Positions 33,820 through 46,015 of a stretch of DNA of 64,000 bases are shown piece by piece. The position numbers and the translations under genes were made by a program. How positions within the stretch are numbered: position 1 is the first letter of the stretch; every line of letters starts with the position of its first letter. The DNA comes from Akebia trifoliata (Eukaryota > Streptophyta > Magnoliopsida > Ranunculales > Lardizabalaceae), in contig CM030715.1 of assembly GCA_017979445.1 (NCBI GenBank), positions 34,407,756-34,471,755 on the forward strand, given 5' to 3'. Under the pieces are notes generated by a model. The model searched no databases, was not told the DNA's origin, and saw nothing but the letters and a program-made list of their open reading frames with translations.

Positions 33820-35508
33820 CTAACTACCTAAGCTCCCACCATCATCAACCTTCTCAACCCCACCATCACTACCCTCATAAACGACGTTATTAACGCCATT
33901 AAACTTAACGGTTTGAGAATCTAAACCGTTTAACTTACCCTCTCGTTCCTTACGAATTGTCGCTGCGAGTGCTGTTAGATCTCGGTGGTGCACGTTAACC
34001 ATGAGACCATATTTCATGAACAAAGTTAGTGACATCTTCTGCTCCACAATATGGCCTGGTGCTAACGTGAGCCGGTGGCGTAGTAAAACAGCTGCTACAA
34101 TCGATTTCATCTGTAGATATGCTAAGTCCTTCCCCAAACAGGTCCTTGGCCCAGCATTAAATGCTACGAACTTGTACGAATCGTGAACTTTGAAACGGTT
34201 TCCGTCCTCGGATAACCACCTTTCGGGTCTGAATTCGAGACAGTCCTCACCCCATGTGGTCTTCATCCTGCCCGTTGAATATATCGAATACGTGATCGAA
34301 GATCCAGCGGCTACGAATGTTCCATCTGGCAACACATCGTCCGACAACGCACGCTTCGAATCCTCAGGAACAGATGGGTAGAGTCTTAGAGTCTCTGATA
34401 ATGCGGCTTTCAGATAGATCAGTCGGTCAACTTCTTCGAATATCAACGGCTCACCGATCCATTTCGTTGCATCATCGCCACGTGTCTCAATCAAAACGTT
34501 GCAGATCTCATTTAAGATTTTCTCTTCTACTCTTGGGTACTGGATCATCAACCAGAAAAGCCAACTCATCGCCACCGATGACGTGTCACGTCCAGCTAGA
34601 ATGAAATTAAGTGACACGTGTTGGAGGAAGGTATCCGAGTAAGATTCCTTCTTCCTCATGAACCTTGAGAGCAAATCGTCATGTTGGGTTCCACCTTTCT
34701 GCTGACTCATCAACTCGAGCTTACGTGTCTTGATGACGCTGGATAGATACTCGTCCACGTGTTTGATGCTCTGGGTCAAGCTGACTTCCATGCCGAGCCG
34801 AAGCCATTTCTTTAGCTTCCATACAACCTCGGGTAAGATAAAACGCTGCAGCGTGGCTTCCGTGGCTCGATCAAAAGCTGAGGCGAAACTATTATCAGGA
34901 AGCCCAGGCGCAAGGGTCTCTGGATCCATCCCAAAAGCTAATCCACATATGTTATCGAATGTGAGCCGTAACAGAAGATCTTGAAGATCAACCGGCTTGG
35001 ATTCGAGCTGAGCCGTTTTCAGTATTGGGCAGAACCTCAGCTTAATAGCGCGGTTAACCCATCGAGCCATGGCTTGGCGAAGCGTACGTGTTGTAAATTC
35101 GAGTGCAGCTGTCTTTCGCTGGAACAGCCACGTGTCACCATCAGAGTTAAAGATACCCTCACCAAGTAGATCATGGAACACAGCTTGCCATGTGGGCCCT
35201 TTAGGGTAATTGTCGAAACGAGTTTTTAATATGTGCTCGATATTCTGAGGATCACAAGTAACAGTCACCAACCCTTGCTTTCGCGCCAGAAAAGGAACGG
35301 CGCAGATGCAAGTTTGGTACGTGCCACCACACGCGCGAAGATTCTCAGCGATCCATTCATGTAAGCGGTCAGCGTTTTCGATCAAACCAGGCAGACTACC
35401 CAATAAAGGCCAGACACGTGGGCCCCTTAATGACCGTGAGATGAAACTGAACCATAGTAAGTACGCCATGATGGCCGTGAAGAGCAATAAAACCGTAGAA
35501 GTGTCCAT
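33820..35508 (-). CDS. Cytochrome P450 CYP86A, fatty-acid omega-hydroxylase
   Basis: ER-anchored monooxygenase that adds a terminal hydroxyl to long-chain fatty acids for cutin and suberin. One uninterrupted 562-residue frame, the usual intronless or near-intronless CYP86A length. Membrane anchor about residues 5-25, proline-rich hinge [14 protein letters not shown] (29-42), I-helix AGRDTSS (305-311), ExxR as ETLR (372-375), FRPERW (426-431), and the heme-binding loop [10 protein letters not shown] (450-459) with Cys457. Sequence style ([18 protein letters not shown]) places it in CYP86A near Arabidopsis CYP86A7/A8 rather than CYP86B or CYP94. The frame looks intact. The coding region is noticeably richer in GC than the flanking DNA, as is normal for these genes. 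Confidence 0.97.
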   Translation of the reverse strand: MDTSTVLLLFTAIMAYLLWFSFISRSLRGPRVWPLLGSLPGLIENADRLHEWIAENLRACGGTYQTCICAVPFLARKQGLVTVTCDPQNIEHILKTRFDNYPKGPTWQAVFHDLLGEGIFNSDGDTWLFQRKTAALEFTTRTLRQAMARWVNRAIKLRFCPILKTAQLESKPVDLQDLLLRLTFDNICGLAFGMDPETLAPGLPDNSFASAFDRATEATLQRFILPEVVWKLKKWLRLGMEVSLTQSIKHVDEYLSSVIKTRKLELMSQQKGGTQHDDLLSRFMRKKESYSDTFLQHVSLNFILAGRDTSSVAMSWLFWLMIQYPRVEEKILNEICNVLIETRGDDATKWIGEPLIFEEVDRLIYLKAALSETLRLYPSVPEDSKRALSDDVLPDGTFVAAGSSITYSIYSTGRMKTTWGEDCLEFRPERWLSEDGNRFKVHDSYKFVAFNAGPRTCLGKDLAYLQMKSIVAAVLLRHRLTLAPGHIVEQKMSLTLFMKYGLMVNVHHRDLTALAATIRKEREGKLNGLDSQTVKFNGVNNVVYEGSDGGVEKVDDGGSLGS

Positions 35509-35866
35509 GTGAAAGGTGGACCCTACTTAATAACCTGAGATAGATTTTAAACTAAAATTGCCGGAAAACCACTTCACCCCCACCCCCCCCAAAAAAAAAG
35601 CCCAGAAAATATCTAAATCTCCTTAACCAAAAACCAGATATCAGGTTTTGAAATGTAACGTACCACGAAAAATAGCCTTTAGTGACTACTGTGTGGGAGA
35701 AAATATTTCAAACTTGAACAGCTGTGAAGATCACTTATTTTCATGAATAATGTGGAATCTATCTTCCGGAAACTAGCTCTTCTGAGAAAAATATTTTGGA
35801 GGAAATCTCTGGTTGGGAAAAACCAGAGAAAATGAAGTGGGGGTAAAGAAAAAAAAAACCCAGATT

Positions 35867-35905
<39 letters not shown>

Positions 35906-35933
35906 GAGAGGGGGAGAAAAGAGAAGAGATAGG

Positions 35934-35940
35934 TTATATA
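35934..35940 (-). promoter_or_regulatory. TATA box of CYP86A
   Basis: TATATAA on the minus strand, about 430 bp upstream of the ATG. Directly downstream are (CT)n and (AC)n runs (35867-35903), which are common at plant transcription starts. The leader would be about 400 bases. Confidence 0.5.
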
Positions 35941-36339
35941 GAAGAAGAAAGAATTGACATTTGGGTGTAATAAATAAAGCCAGACTGTTCTTGAATTTCA
36001 CCCCATACAATTTTCTCTCTCATACAGCCTTCTAACCATCTCCTCTCATGACTCACACAACATTAAATGCCCACAGAGTTCGTTGAGAAATTAACGTAAA
36101 ACAGCCAAAACCTCAAAACTGGAAACTGCTTTAGCAAAACCAGATCCCAATCTCTCTTTCTCTCTCTCTCTAAATCTCACCCACCTAATTTTACAGGAAG
36201 AAGGGCTCCTCTTTAATTTCTAGCATTGAATGGAGAAGGGTATAGTAAATGAGATTAGTTGGGAACGTAGTAGAGGGGAGAGAGGGAGAGAGAGAGAGGA
36301 TTGAAGAATCGGTCATGGGTTTTTTGAGAGATTTACTTT

Positions 36340-36595
36340 AAAATTTTAAATATGAAAACTTCTATTGGCACCATCAACTTTTACCTATTTCACCTGAACT
36401 AAATTTTAAAGAGAGATTTTACTGCCACATCAACTTTTCCTAGAAGCACACCAATTCATATGGATGCTAAAAGTGAGATTCTTCCGCCACATCAACTTTT
36501 ACTAATAGCTCACCAATATATATGATATAATTAATGCACAACTTGGGGTGATTTTATTAAAAGTAAACGTTTGTGCAGAAATAGAATCTCTCATT
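36340..36595. repeat. Repeats of the CCACATCAACTTTTACTAAT type
   Basis: Three successive phrases of the form (G)GCACCATCAACTTTTACC, GCCACATCAACTTTTCCT and GCCACATCAACTTTTACT, each followed by CACCAAT-like words. They match the arms of the foldback element at 43880-44000, so they are probably derived from repeated partial copies of that family. Confidence 0.55.
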
Positions 36596-36615
36596 TACAA
36601 AATAAAAAAGAGTCG

Positions 36616-36795
36616 TGATTTTTAGAATCATTTTTTTTTTCACTCAGACTATACTCAACTGATGTGACAAGGACACATAACAATTGATCGTTTTCTTCGG
36701 GATACACGAGGAAAAAGATCTATAGTTCTGTGCTCTTGCCACATCAGATGAGTACAAACCGAGTGGAAAAAAAAAAAAAAACGAGTCTAAAAATC
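36616..36795. mobile_element. Foldback MITE, CGGGATAC core, ACTCGG arms (copy a)
   Basis: TGATTTTTAGAATC ... GAGTCTAAAAATCA ends. Arms ACTCAACTGATGTGACAAG and CTTGCCACATCAGATGAGT. Centre ATCGTTTTCTTCGGGATACAC then GAGGAAAAAGATCTATAGTT. The centre is nearly identical to that at 47521-47679. Confidence 0.85.
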
Positions 36796-36984
36796 ATTAT
36801 TGTTAAAAAAATTATTAGGTTGAGAATATCATTCTCTTACTTTGGAAAAGAAGGTTAGATATATAAATTTTCTTCTCTCTAGAATTATCGAAGAGCACTA
36901 TATGAACATCAAGATATTATGATCATCTCATCATGATGTCAATTTTTTCTTTTTCGATGGGTTATTATCGATGGTAGTAATTTG

Positions 36985-37620
36985 AAGTTTTTTAAGAGAA
37001 TTATTATTGACACCCTAACTTTTTCTTATAACACCCAAATTTCTTAAATTATTTATCACACCCCAAATTAAAGATTTAAACACTCTTCAAACATCACGCA
37101 GGTTTGGCCTCAAATTATTATCTCAACATTATAAAACATTATAACACTCGTTCAAAAAATTTAAATAATTATGTATAATTACAATTAGGTTTCTATAAAA
37201 TCCTAAACCCCTAAATAGAAATCTAGCAATGAAAAAAATAAGAAAAGTTATGTTGCCATTTACTTATTCTCGTGTATTCATTTATTTTCTTTATTTTTAA
37301 TTGAGGTGTAATAAGTAAAAGTTGAGGTGAATTTTTTTATTTTATCTTTTATCCTCTGCAAGTATTATGAAGGAACTTTTGATGTGCCTATTTTAAATGG
37401 ATTATGTTAAGTTTTAGTTGAAGAGTGATAAATAGTATAAGTAATTGGGGTGTAATAAGTAATAATTGGGGTACCAATATCATTTCTCTTATATATTTGT
37501 AGATTAGAATGGTTTTTTTCATGAGTTAAATTTTAGTTGGGGAGTAATAACTGATAAATAGTTTAAGTAATTGGTATGTAATAAGTAAAAGTTGGGGTAC
37601 CAATAAAATTTCTCTTAAAT
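36985..37620. mobile_element. Foldback element with duplicated right arm
   Basis: Left end AATTATTATTGACACCCTAA...TTATAACACCC...TTATCACACCCC; right end GGGTGTAATAAGTAATAATT...GGGGTACCAATATCATTTCTC at about 37490. The right arm then repeats once more, diverged, to about 37617 (GTAATAAGTAAAAGTTGGGG...). Confidence 0.6.
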
Positions 37621-38196
37621 ATTTGCAGATTAAAATGGCGTTTTTTCGTGAGAGTGGGTTTAGGGTTGGGTGAACGACCCGCCAACTAAACCGTCTACAA
37701 GTACAACTGCAAACAATTTTTATGCTACTGTGAGGATGACAGATGTCTGATCACTATCTCCGTAAGAGCTAGAATTCAGTGCTCCTGAAGTCGGTTTTCA
37801 AATCCAACTCCCTAAAACTTAATAACGCCAGGTGGTCTCATCCTACACGAAAGCTATTATGGGCTTCATAATGGATCCATAGATGTCTTTGAGCCCACGA
37901 TAGTTATTTGGCCTTTTTCTTTTTTATTGTGTAGGTCCAACATGTCATGTCAATGGTGGTCCCATGGGTGTCTTTCAAGCCCACGTTAGTAATAAGCTGG
38001 TTGCTTTTTCTCGTTTGTAGGTCCACATGTCATGTTATCAGTGGTCCAAAAAAGGTTGCCACGTAGATATTTCAAATGTGGCTCTTATCATCAAGTCGAC
38101 TTAGAAACTCGGCTGAGCCAGCTCAAGAAATCAAAGTCAGCGATATTTTTTTTACCTGACGGAGTTAAAGTTTAAACAGTCAATGTTTAATATTTG

Positions 38197-38376
38197 AATA
38201 ATGCTAACGTGACTTCCTACACCATTGTGTTCAACACTGCGCTGACAAGAAGGTTTGTATAGATCCATGGATGATTTTCCTTGAGATACGAGTGAAAAGC
38301 ATTTATGATTTCGTGCATAACATGACATCAGCTCAGTGTCCAATGCAGTGTCTTGCACAGTCACTCTAACATTATT
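38197..38376. mobile_element. Foldback MITE, AATAATGCTAACGTGAC arms
   Basis: Left AATAATGCTAACGTGAC, right GTCACTCTAACATTATT. Inner arms ACACTGCGCTGA and TCAGCTCAGTGT, centre ATGATTTTCCTTGAGATACG / AGTGAAAAGCATTTATGATT. It shares the core with the other elements. Confidence 0.72.
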
Positions 38377-38786
38377 CTTAATATGTTTGTAGAAAACCCA
38401 AGAAATTAATTGTAGAAATCTTTTTCGATTGACCATCTTCACCTCGAACTTCTAGATGCAATGGTGAACATGATTTTGCCTCAATGGATATCACCATTAT
38501 CATCATTTGTCATTGTGTGATAATTTTTTTGATAATACACTCACTTAAAGACCGTCGTCCGGCTTAATTTAGTTCAATACTTTCTCTCTATATCTGGAGA
38601 CCAATTCTTAAATCAGATTCACATAATATTATGTTAGTTTGAACCTTCACAAATCTATACCTTTATTAATAATTTTATGGATCAGGTAACTTTGATTTAT
38701 AAGTAGCTCGCACGATCATAATTATTTGTGATCCCCTTTATAGGTGAGGTATATTTGATAAATGATAGAGTATTAAAACTTTTAAG

Positions 38787-39025
38787 CAGGGGCAGAGCCA
38801 GGATTTAACTCATGTGGGGGCAATGTAAGAGTGGAAGTTTTTTTGTGAGGGCAACAAAGATTGTAATTTTTTTTGTGGGGGCAACATAACAATGGAAATT
38901 GTTTTGTGGGGGCAACTAAGAGTGTAAAACAAATTGGGAGAGCAATAGTTCATTACTCCAAAGAACGTTTGAAAATTCTTATGGGGGCAAGTGCCCCCAT
39001 TGCCTCCACTCTAAATCCGGCCCTG
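38787..39025. mobile_element. hAT MITE with 8-bp TSD
   Basis: 239 bp. Ends CAGGGGCAGAGCCAGGATTT and, reversed, CAGGGCCGGATTTAGAGTGG. Perfect 8-bp direct repeats CTTTTAAG at 38779-38786 and 39026-39033. The interior contains several GTGGGGGCAA(C/T) words. No coding capacity. Confidence 0.94.
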
Positions 39026-39235
39026 CTTTTAAGGTTCTGATAATCGAAACACCATGGATGAGAGGATCGTGCCAGAGCTTGAATAATGGTACCTATTACT
39101 ACTATATATGTGTACTTGACATGCTTTAGAAATTTTGGGTTTCTTGTATTTTTTTTTATATGATTGAATCTGTAACAATGCATGTTGTATACAACTTTAG
39201 TGCACCCATTTGTTAATATATGCAACCTTTGAAAT

Positions 39236-39463
39236 TTACAATTGAAGATCATAATCGATTTTAACGACATTCTCCACAAGTTCAATGATTATGATGGAGG
39301 GTGGTAGTAATCAATCATCTTCATAGTATTCTTAATGTGAATTTTAATGACGTATGCAGCCTATGGATTTTGTAATTGAGGACAATGATTAATTTCATCG
39401 ACAATGGTCACAAGTTCAACGATTATGATGGAGGGTAGTTATCAATCATCTTCATAGTACTCC
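39236..39463. repeat. Imperfect tandem duplication, period about 133 bp
   Basis: CACAAGTTCAA(T/C)GATTATGATGG and TCAATCATCTTCATAGTA occur in both units, 133 bp apart. The units are about 80% alike. Confidence 0.65.
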
Positions 39464-40029
39464 AACATCAATGGCGAACTATCGCAGATGTACAATAAGA
39501 TTATGATATCTACACTGCCCATACTTTAATGGGAACAACAAGATTCATATTTTAAGTAGATCATGTCAATCTATATCATTGATTATGTGAGCAACCATTC
39601 AAAGTCCCTTATTGGCTTAGCGAAATTTTATCTACACACCAGTAATCTCTAATAAGGGCACTCATATTTTAGGGGCACCTCTAAAAATTGAAAAAATATT
39701 TTGGGCATTCCATGTCAAGGGATACCCCTTGTGACTTTAGTGACTCCAAGCAATTCCATTGAATCCAATGATTAGAGAAAAAGGAGAAAGAGAAAGATTG
39801 GAGGAGAAAAAGAAGAAGAAGAAGAAGAAGAAGAAGAAAAGAGATAGAGAGAGAGAGATTGTCGTGATGGTTCACCAGAAAATATGCAGAGGTGACAGAG
39901 GGGATGGTCAGCGTTTTGGATCACTGGAGAAGACACAAAGGTGATGGAGAAGGTAGCGTCCTTAAATTTTTTATTTTTTGAAATTGACCCATCCTTAGAG
40001 TTCAGTGGTGTATTACTATAATTTCTCTT

Positions 40030-42439
40030 TGTTAGAACTCAATAACTGTATGGCTCGATTGACCTACACCTTTTTACGTTTTTGACTTGCACAAGGATTC
40101 TATATTGTACAAAAATCAATAAATAAGGATAAATCTCAATTTACTTAGAATTAAAAATACTCTTTAAGTTTTAGTAGGAAACCTTGATGAATAGAAATAC
40201 TATTAAAAAAGGATCTTTAGGCCCTTTATTTCCATCTATTTAAATGGATAAACACCCCTTGATAGAGTAGATATATGCATAAAACATGAGAAGAGATTCA
40301 CTCTTGAATTGTGGTGATCTCCATCAATCATTAAAACCCTAGCCAATCCAACATATAGATGAGAGAGAATGTGAGTCTAGAAAATTAAATTCACCATCGG
40401 TAGTTCTAAGAAGATTCTTAGAGAAAGGAGACTTGTCATTTTAGATGATCACGTAATATTTTTACATGAATCTAATTATAATATTAAAATAAATAAATAT
40501 CTGATTACGTTTTCACAAGCAATGAAAAAATAATGATTCTTCTAAGTGGATGGATACCATGAAAGAAGAATTAAAATCTATGGATCAGAACTGTGTTTGG
40601 GATCTTATTGAATTACTTCTAAAAATAAGAAAATCAATTGTAAATGGATCTTCAAAATTAAGCGTAACACAAAAAGCAATATCAAACGATTTAAAATCAA
40701 ACTTGTAGCCAAATGTTTTACTCAGAAGAAATGTATCCATTACAATCAGACTTTCTCTCTAACTTAAAAAAAAATTCATAAGAGTCATCATGGTATTAAT
40801 GGCTCATTATGATGTGAAGTTACACAAAATTAATGTAAAAATAATTTTCTTAAATAGGAGTTTAGATAAAGAAATTTACATAAAACCACCTGAAGGGTTC
40901 ATAGAAAAAAAAATTAGCCTGCAGACTTAACATTTACGAACTTAAACAAATTTCTAAGCAATAATATGTAAAGTTCAATGATACCATTACATCGTTTGGA
41001 TTTAAGGAAAATATTGTTGATTAATGTATATATCTAAATGTTAGTGGGAGTAAGTTTATTATGTTCGTTTTATACATGGATAATATTTTATTAGCTAGTA
41101 GTAATCTTAGTTTGTTGTACGAAACCATAAATTATTTCACAAAGAATTTCAATATGGTTGATATGAGTGAGGTAACATATGTCATTGGCATAAAAATTAT
41201 TAGAAATCAATCTCAATGACTATTAAGGTTGTCTCAAAAAGGATATATCAATCAAGTATAAGAGACATATAACATGTAATCTTGTTATATCGGTGATACA
41301 CCTATTGGAAAGGGATATAAGTTCAACCTGATGCAATATCCGTAGAATGATTTAAAAAGTGAGTAAATGAAGGTTATTCCATACGCCTCAACTGTTAAGA
41401 GTTTGATGTATGCTCAAAGAATGAAAAGTACTTGAACTATGTGAAACACATGCAGGTCAAGTACTTTGTGATTAAAGAGAGGGTCTAGAAACAATTAGTG
41501 TTAATAGAAAATATTAGTACCATTCAAATGATAGTTGATCCACTAAACAAAGGGTTATTACCAAAAACTTACAAAGAATATGTTATCAGGATGAGTTTTT
41601 TTTTCTTTTTTTTTTTGAGAAATCTCTTATGTATTTAGAATAAATTATTTTAAAGTGGTTATTTAATTGACATTAACAATAGTACTAACTAGAATTTTAT
41701 TTCTACTTATTTTCTATTTTCATTTATGATATGATCAGATTTTGCTTTGGATTTAAGTAATATAAGAAATGTTTTGACAAAACAAATAACAGAGACACAA
41801 TTAAAGGAAATATTAGGAAGGGTATTAATGGTGTAGTACATAAAAAGTAGTATGACATAGATGACATACAACCACCATGACTCACATTAATGTTTAATCG
41901 AAATATAATATTATAGTATCTAATTAAATATTGGGATTATTGACAAGATTTCAAAATTCATGATCACTTGAAAAATGTTTTTAGTTATAGAATCATAAAT
42001 TGAGTCTTTTTCAAAAACAAACTATTTTGTAAAAAAAAATTCATTTTAACACAATCAATTTAATGGGTTAAATGGGCGAATTTTAGAATCAAATAGTCGT
42101 GTGGTCCAATTAACCTACACGTTTTTAGGTTTCTGATTTGCGCAAGAATTTTATATTGTAGAGACGTCAATAAATAAAAATAAATCTCATTTAAATTAGA
42201 ATTAGAAATACTCTTTAAGTTTTAATAGAAACCTTGATGAATAGAAATCCTATTAAAAGATGATCTATACGTTTTCTATTTCCATCTAGTTAAGTGGATT
42301 GGCACCTCATAATAGAATAGATATACACATAAAACGTGAGAAGAGATTGGGTCTTGAATTGTGGTGATCTCCATCAATCACTAGAACTCTAGCCAATCTA
42401 ATATAAAGAGGAGAGAGAATGTGAGTCTGAAAAATTAAA
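40030..42439 (+). mobile_element. Degenerate Ty1/Copia LTR retrotransposon
   Basis: Direct repeats at about 40030-40390 and 42081-42439 (about 80% alike; for example GAAACCTTGATGAATAGAAA and TTGAATTGTGGTGATCTCCA in both) are the LTRs. The 1.7-kb interior is far shorter than an intact Copia element (about 4-5 kb): gag, protease and integrase are gone. Low similarity between LTRs indicates an old insertion. No target duplication was found. Confidence 0.88.
40490..41610 (+). pseudogene. Copia reverse transcriptase/RNase H remnant
   Basis: Recognisable Copia polymerase words occur in order but in shifting frames with stops: SSKWMDTMKEELKSMDQN near 40535, a KARLVAKGFTQ-like stretch near 40700, FxNxxLDxEIYxKPPEGFI near 40850-40900, a YxDNILLASS-like active-site region near 41070-41100 (the YVDD box reads YMDN), LSQKGYI near 41230, MYAQ near 41400 and a C-terminal ADPLNKGLLPKTYKE-like end near 41530-41580. 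The protein cannot be made: there are many stops and at least one large deletion before the YMDN box and another near 41410. Confidence 0.85.
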
Positions 42440-43239
42440 GAACACGTGGATCAAGATTCACGATTTGTGAATTTGTACACATCGGATCATTGGCACATGG
42501 ATTACGAAAGGCACATCTCCAACCATATCTTGGATCATCGATTTAACTTATGACACAAAGTAAATATCCTAAACTTTTGATATTTAAGAATATGAATAGG
42601 TTCCTTGAGATATATGAATGATTATTTATCTTGATAAATTATATATTTATAGTTATGTATATAAAAATTTAGAATGGTATAAATATCACACCCTTGGCAT
42701 ATTTGGATCAACCATCATTGAAAAAATATGTGTTATTTTGTTTCAGTGGTCATCAAAATTCCTAAGTATAGTTTCTAAAACTTTTACAATGCCTGACTCG
42801 AAATTTGACCCATTTTGATATAATAACTTAGGGTTTGATCCAATTCCAAAACGTTAAATTCTGATAAGGAATCAATTTAATTACCTAATTGATTGATTTT
42901 GAATTAATCGTATTTGATTCAATAAGAACCAATTCAATAAGTATTGGATCAATTAATATCTGATTTGATCTAGTTCTAGATGAATTCTATCCAATCAATG
43001 AGCAACCCTATTGACCTGGAGTTGGAGACCATTGAGTAAGGTTTTCACCGTAAATCGATCAACTCATTGGCTTTTCTCAGAACATAATTGATTCGTCCTA
43101 ACTTTCATAAAATTCACCTTATTTTTTAGAAAATTCAATTAGCAGCACTAGTTTGAATTGATTTGAATTTTTTTTTTGTGTGCATATTTTAAACTTTAGC
43201 TTTTTTAAAAGAATTGTGATAATCTAATTTCCCCAATGA

Positions 43240-43403
43240 TATACTCAAAATACTTTCCTGAGGTGGGATGTGCTAGAACCATAGACTTTATGCCTCGGGA
43301 TACATAACTGCACATCCCCATAAATTTGTGCAATTTTGTATCCTGATAAAAGAAAATCTATGATTCTAACACATCCCACGCCAAGAGACTATTTCGAGTA
43401 TGC
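43240..43403. mobile_element. Foldback MITE, GGTGGGATGTG arms
   Basis: ATACTCAAAATACTTTCC...GGTGGGATGTGCTAGAACC faces TTCTAACACATCCCACGCC...ACTATTTCGAGTAT. Core: CATAGACTTTATGCCTCGGG / ATACATAACTG on the left and TGTATCCTGATAAAAG / AAAATCTATGATTC on the right, with an extra small inner hairpin (TGCACATCCCC / AATTTGTGCA). Confidence 0.75.
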
Positions 43404-43879
43404 CACATGGGGGTGTCAAATTATCATTACTCTTTTGAAAATATTCTTAAAATATATTTATCATTTTATTTTTTATCGGTAACATACAATAAATATTTTT
43501 ATAAAAATATCATTGTAGAATAATCAAAATACTCCATCTTAGATATATATATTAAAAGATAAAATAATAAATATATTTCATTAGTATTTTCGAAAGATCA
43601 AATTTATGAATATGATTCTATCATCCTTATGAAGTTTTTGAACGGATTTTATTCATTTTAGTGGGGTGGGGGTGGGGGTGGGGTGGATGAATCAAACCAA
43701 AATCCAAACCATATGGACCCAAATTCCAAGATCATGTTTCTAGACGTTGTCAGATACCCGTTGACAACTCCTACGATTAAAATGCCATTTTAATTTAGGA
43801 GACTTTTGATCTCGATTCATGTGCAATGTTTCTTCTGCTTCTCTGTCAATTTTTAAGGAATGGTTTTAAATGAGAAAGC

Positions 43880-44000
43880 TACTATTGCTACAACAAGTTT
43901 TACTAATGCCACACCAATTCCAATATAAATCACCAAAGAAGTGCACACATTTGGTGCGGCGTTAGTAAAAGTTGGTGTGGCAATAGTAACTCTCTTTGAT
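43880..44000. mobile_element. Foldback MITE, TACTATTGC(T/C)ACA arms
   Basis: CTACTATTGCTACAACAAG, then TTTTACTAATGCCACACCAA, faces TTAGTAAAAGTTGGTGTGGC, then AATAGTAAC. About 120 bp with a 40-bp loop. Related words at 36340-36595. Confidence 0.75.
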
Positions 44001-44636
44001 GGTAGAAAAAACTTGTAAAATTGAGTTGAGCCACATTTATGTCACGTTGTGTAGCAAATCAGATACATGGCACGTGAGTTGAGGACACAATCATATATGG
44101 TCTACTAAAAATGTGCAAATTTGGAAAAAAAAAAAAGAAGGGTTTTCCTATTTGTAGCATAGACAAAATCCTTGCTACAAAGATTTTTTTGTTTTACAAT
44201 ATCCCAATAAAATAAATTCACTCATTTTGATTTGAAAGATAAAACATGTCTAGTTTAAAAGAACTCGATTTACTCCATGTCTAAAGTACGGTCGCAAATA
44301 ATAAAAATACGAAAAACAAGTAGAAATTGAACTCAGGGCTTTGATAATCAACGTTGAAGTCATGTTAGAACTTAGTAACTTTGAAATGGTCGGCCTGAAA
44401 TTAAGAATTAACATTATATCCGTACTCCTTATTTATACTCAATTGGAAGAGCCTATGTAAATATTATGTTCCACGATTTAATAGAATAATGAATTGTTTA
44501 AAGATTATAATTACAAAATATTAATCCATTTTGACATTCATAATCTCAAGAAAAATTAAGAAATTAGATAATTCCTTTGATTATTCTTTGTATCAATTAT
44601 TTTTATATGGATTTTGTTAACATGTGTCCAAAGGGC

Positions 44637-44772
44637 ACATGTTAAAGTGCAATAAATACACTTTGAAAGTTGGATTTTGTATCGAAAATGCCCTTTTTAA
44701 TATTATCAAAATGCCCTCAGATTCCAATTTTCAAAGTGTATTTATTACACTTTTACGTGTGCCCTAGACAAT
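44637..44772. mobile_element. Foldback MITE, AGGGCACATGTTAAAGTG arms
   Basis: Left AGGGCACATGTTAAAGTG, then CAATAAATACACTTTGAAAG; right CTTTCAA-type arm TTTTCAAAGTGTATTTATTA, then CACTTTTACGTGTGCCCT. The loop contains two AAATGCCCT words. About 136 bp. Confidence 0.8.
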
Positions 44773-45529
44773 CTTTTTACAATATAAAACAATAATTTTA
44801 GAATGTATTGTCATCCTTTCGCAACGGTCATTGAAAATGATAGATTGTTTTCAATATAACCACACTTATGACATATAAATAATGATAATAATCAACCCAA
44901 ACTCGATCGGAACAGCTATGTTCATGACTTTACTTGCTAGACATAACATATGGATTGAGAACACGACACCGACCACACCGACTCTTTTAAGGCAGCGTTG
45001 GGGATATGCTTCTCCCATTCACTAACCACCCAATTTACAACTTTCAAAATATTGGAATCTTGCTCACCGACTATTTAATACAATTGATAATTGATATAAT
45101 TATCCCAAAAAAAAAAAAAAAAAAAGGGAAAATAGAAAAAGACTTTTTATGTAGGTTAAGTCTTTTTCAAGGTTGTAGTGAAATGTTAGTGGCTATTACA
45201 TAATATTGTGATAGTTTCAAATCTAAATTGCTATCGAGTAAACATATTTTAAAGTGGATTTTTTATTCTTTATCGTCAAAAACACTTAAGAAGTCTATGA
45301 TTTAAAAAAAAAAAAAACATTTTGATGTTTATTACATCTAGGAAAATATGAAAGACTTATAATTTTGGGGCATCGAGTATGTGGGAGAATGAACGACGAA
45401 GCCTTAATGATTGGAAGTTGTGAGACTGAGATGGAAAACAACCTTGTTGTAGATGGCTTTAGTTTGGCATATAGCAAAGCATGCACTTTTATGCCATTAT
45501 GTGCGATATGAGGTATGATCTTGACGTGA

Positions 45530-45687
45530 AGTGACCCTAAGAATGCACTTCATATTGCACATCCTAGCATGAAAGTGTGTAGGAAACATAGATGCTTTTT
45601 GATTCGTACCTCGATGAAAAGCATGTATGGTTCCTACACACTTTCATGTCAGGGATGTGTGATATGAGATCCAATCTTGAGGTCACT
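45530..45687. mobile_element. Foldback MITE, AGTGACC arms, copy of the 11567 type
   Basis: AGTGACCCTAAGAATGC...TGCACATCCTAGCATGAAAG faces CTTTCATGTCAGGGATGTGT...AATCTTGAGGTCACT. Centre AACATAGATGCTTTTTGATT / CGTACCTCGATGAAAAGCATG. It has the same arms as 11567-11715. Confidence 0.78.
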
Positions 45688-45714
45688 CTAACAAGGCTTG
45701 TCTAAGAAAAGGGT

Positions 45715-46015
45715 GGCGTTCGGGAGCCAACATTAGGGAGTGAGCCAACACATTTGTCCCATGTGGCTTAAAAGTTTCGGATTGAACTGATTTTTAATGA
45801 GGATGATCTCTAAGTCCATCAAAAGTAACTTAGAATTGTGAATTGTCGATTTTTTATTGAAAATTTGTAAATCACTTTTGATAGACTTAAAATTTTCAGA
45901 TTTGACTGATTTTCGGTGAGGATGATTTCCTCACTATAGAAATCATCTTCACGAAAAATGAGCTTAATCCAAAAAATTTAAGTCACATAAGACAAACATG
46001 TTGTCTCCCGAGCAT
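45715..46015. mobile_element. Nested foldback element, GGTGAGGATGATCTC family, copy 2
   Basis: Outer words TTCGGGAGCCAACA and TGTTGTCTCCCGAGCA. Inner blocks GGATTGAACTGATTTTTAAT / GAGGATGATCTCTAAG and GACTGATTTTCGGTGAGGATG facing ATCATCTTCACGAAAAATGA. A further internal pair (CATCAAAAGTAACTTAGAAT / TAAATCACTTTTGATAG) forms the middle. The outer arms are unrelated to those of copies 1 and 3. Confidence 0.72.

Noticed and set aside
34317..34604. Plus-strand frames over the CYP86A gene
   Set aside because: Antisense to an intact P450 frame with all motifs; GC-rich exons regularly give such open shadows.
39759..39944. Lysine-rich frame
   Set aside because: Product of an (AAG)n microsatellite and neighbouring purine-rich DNA.
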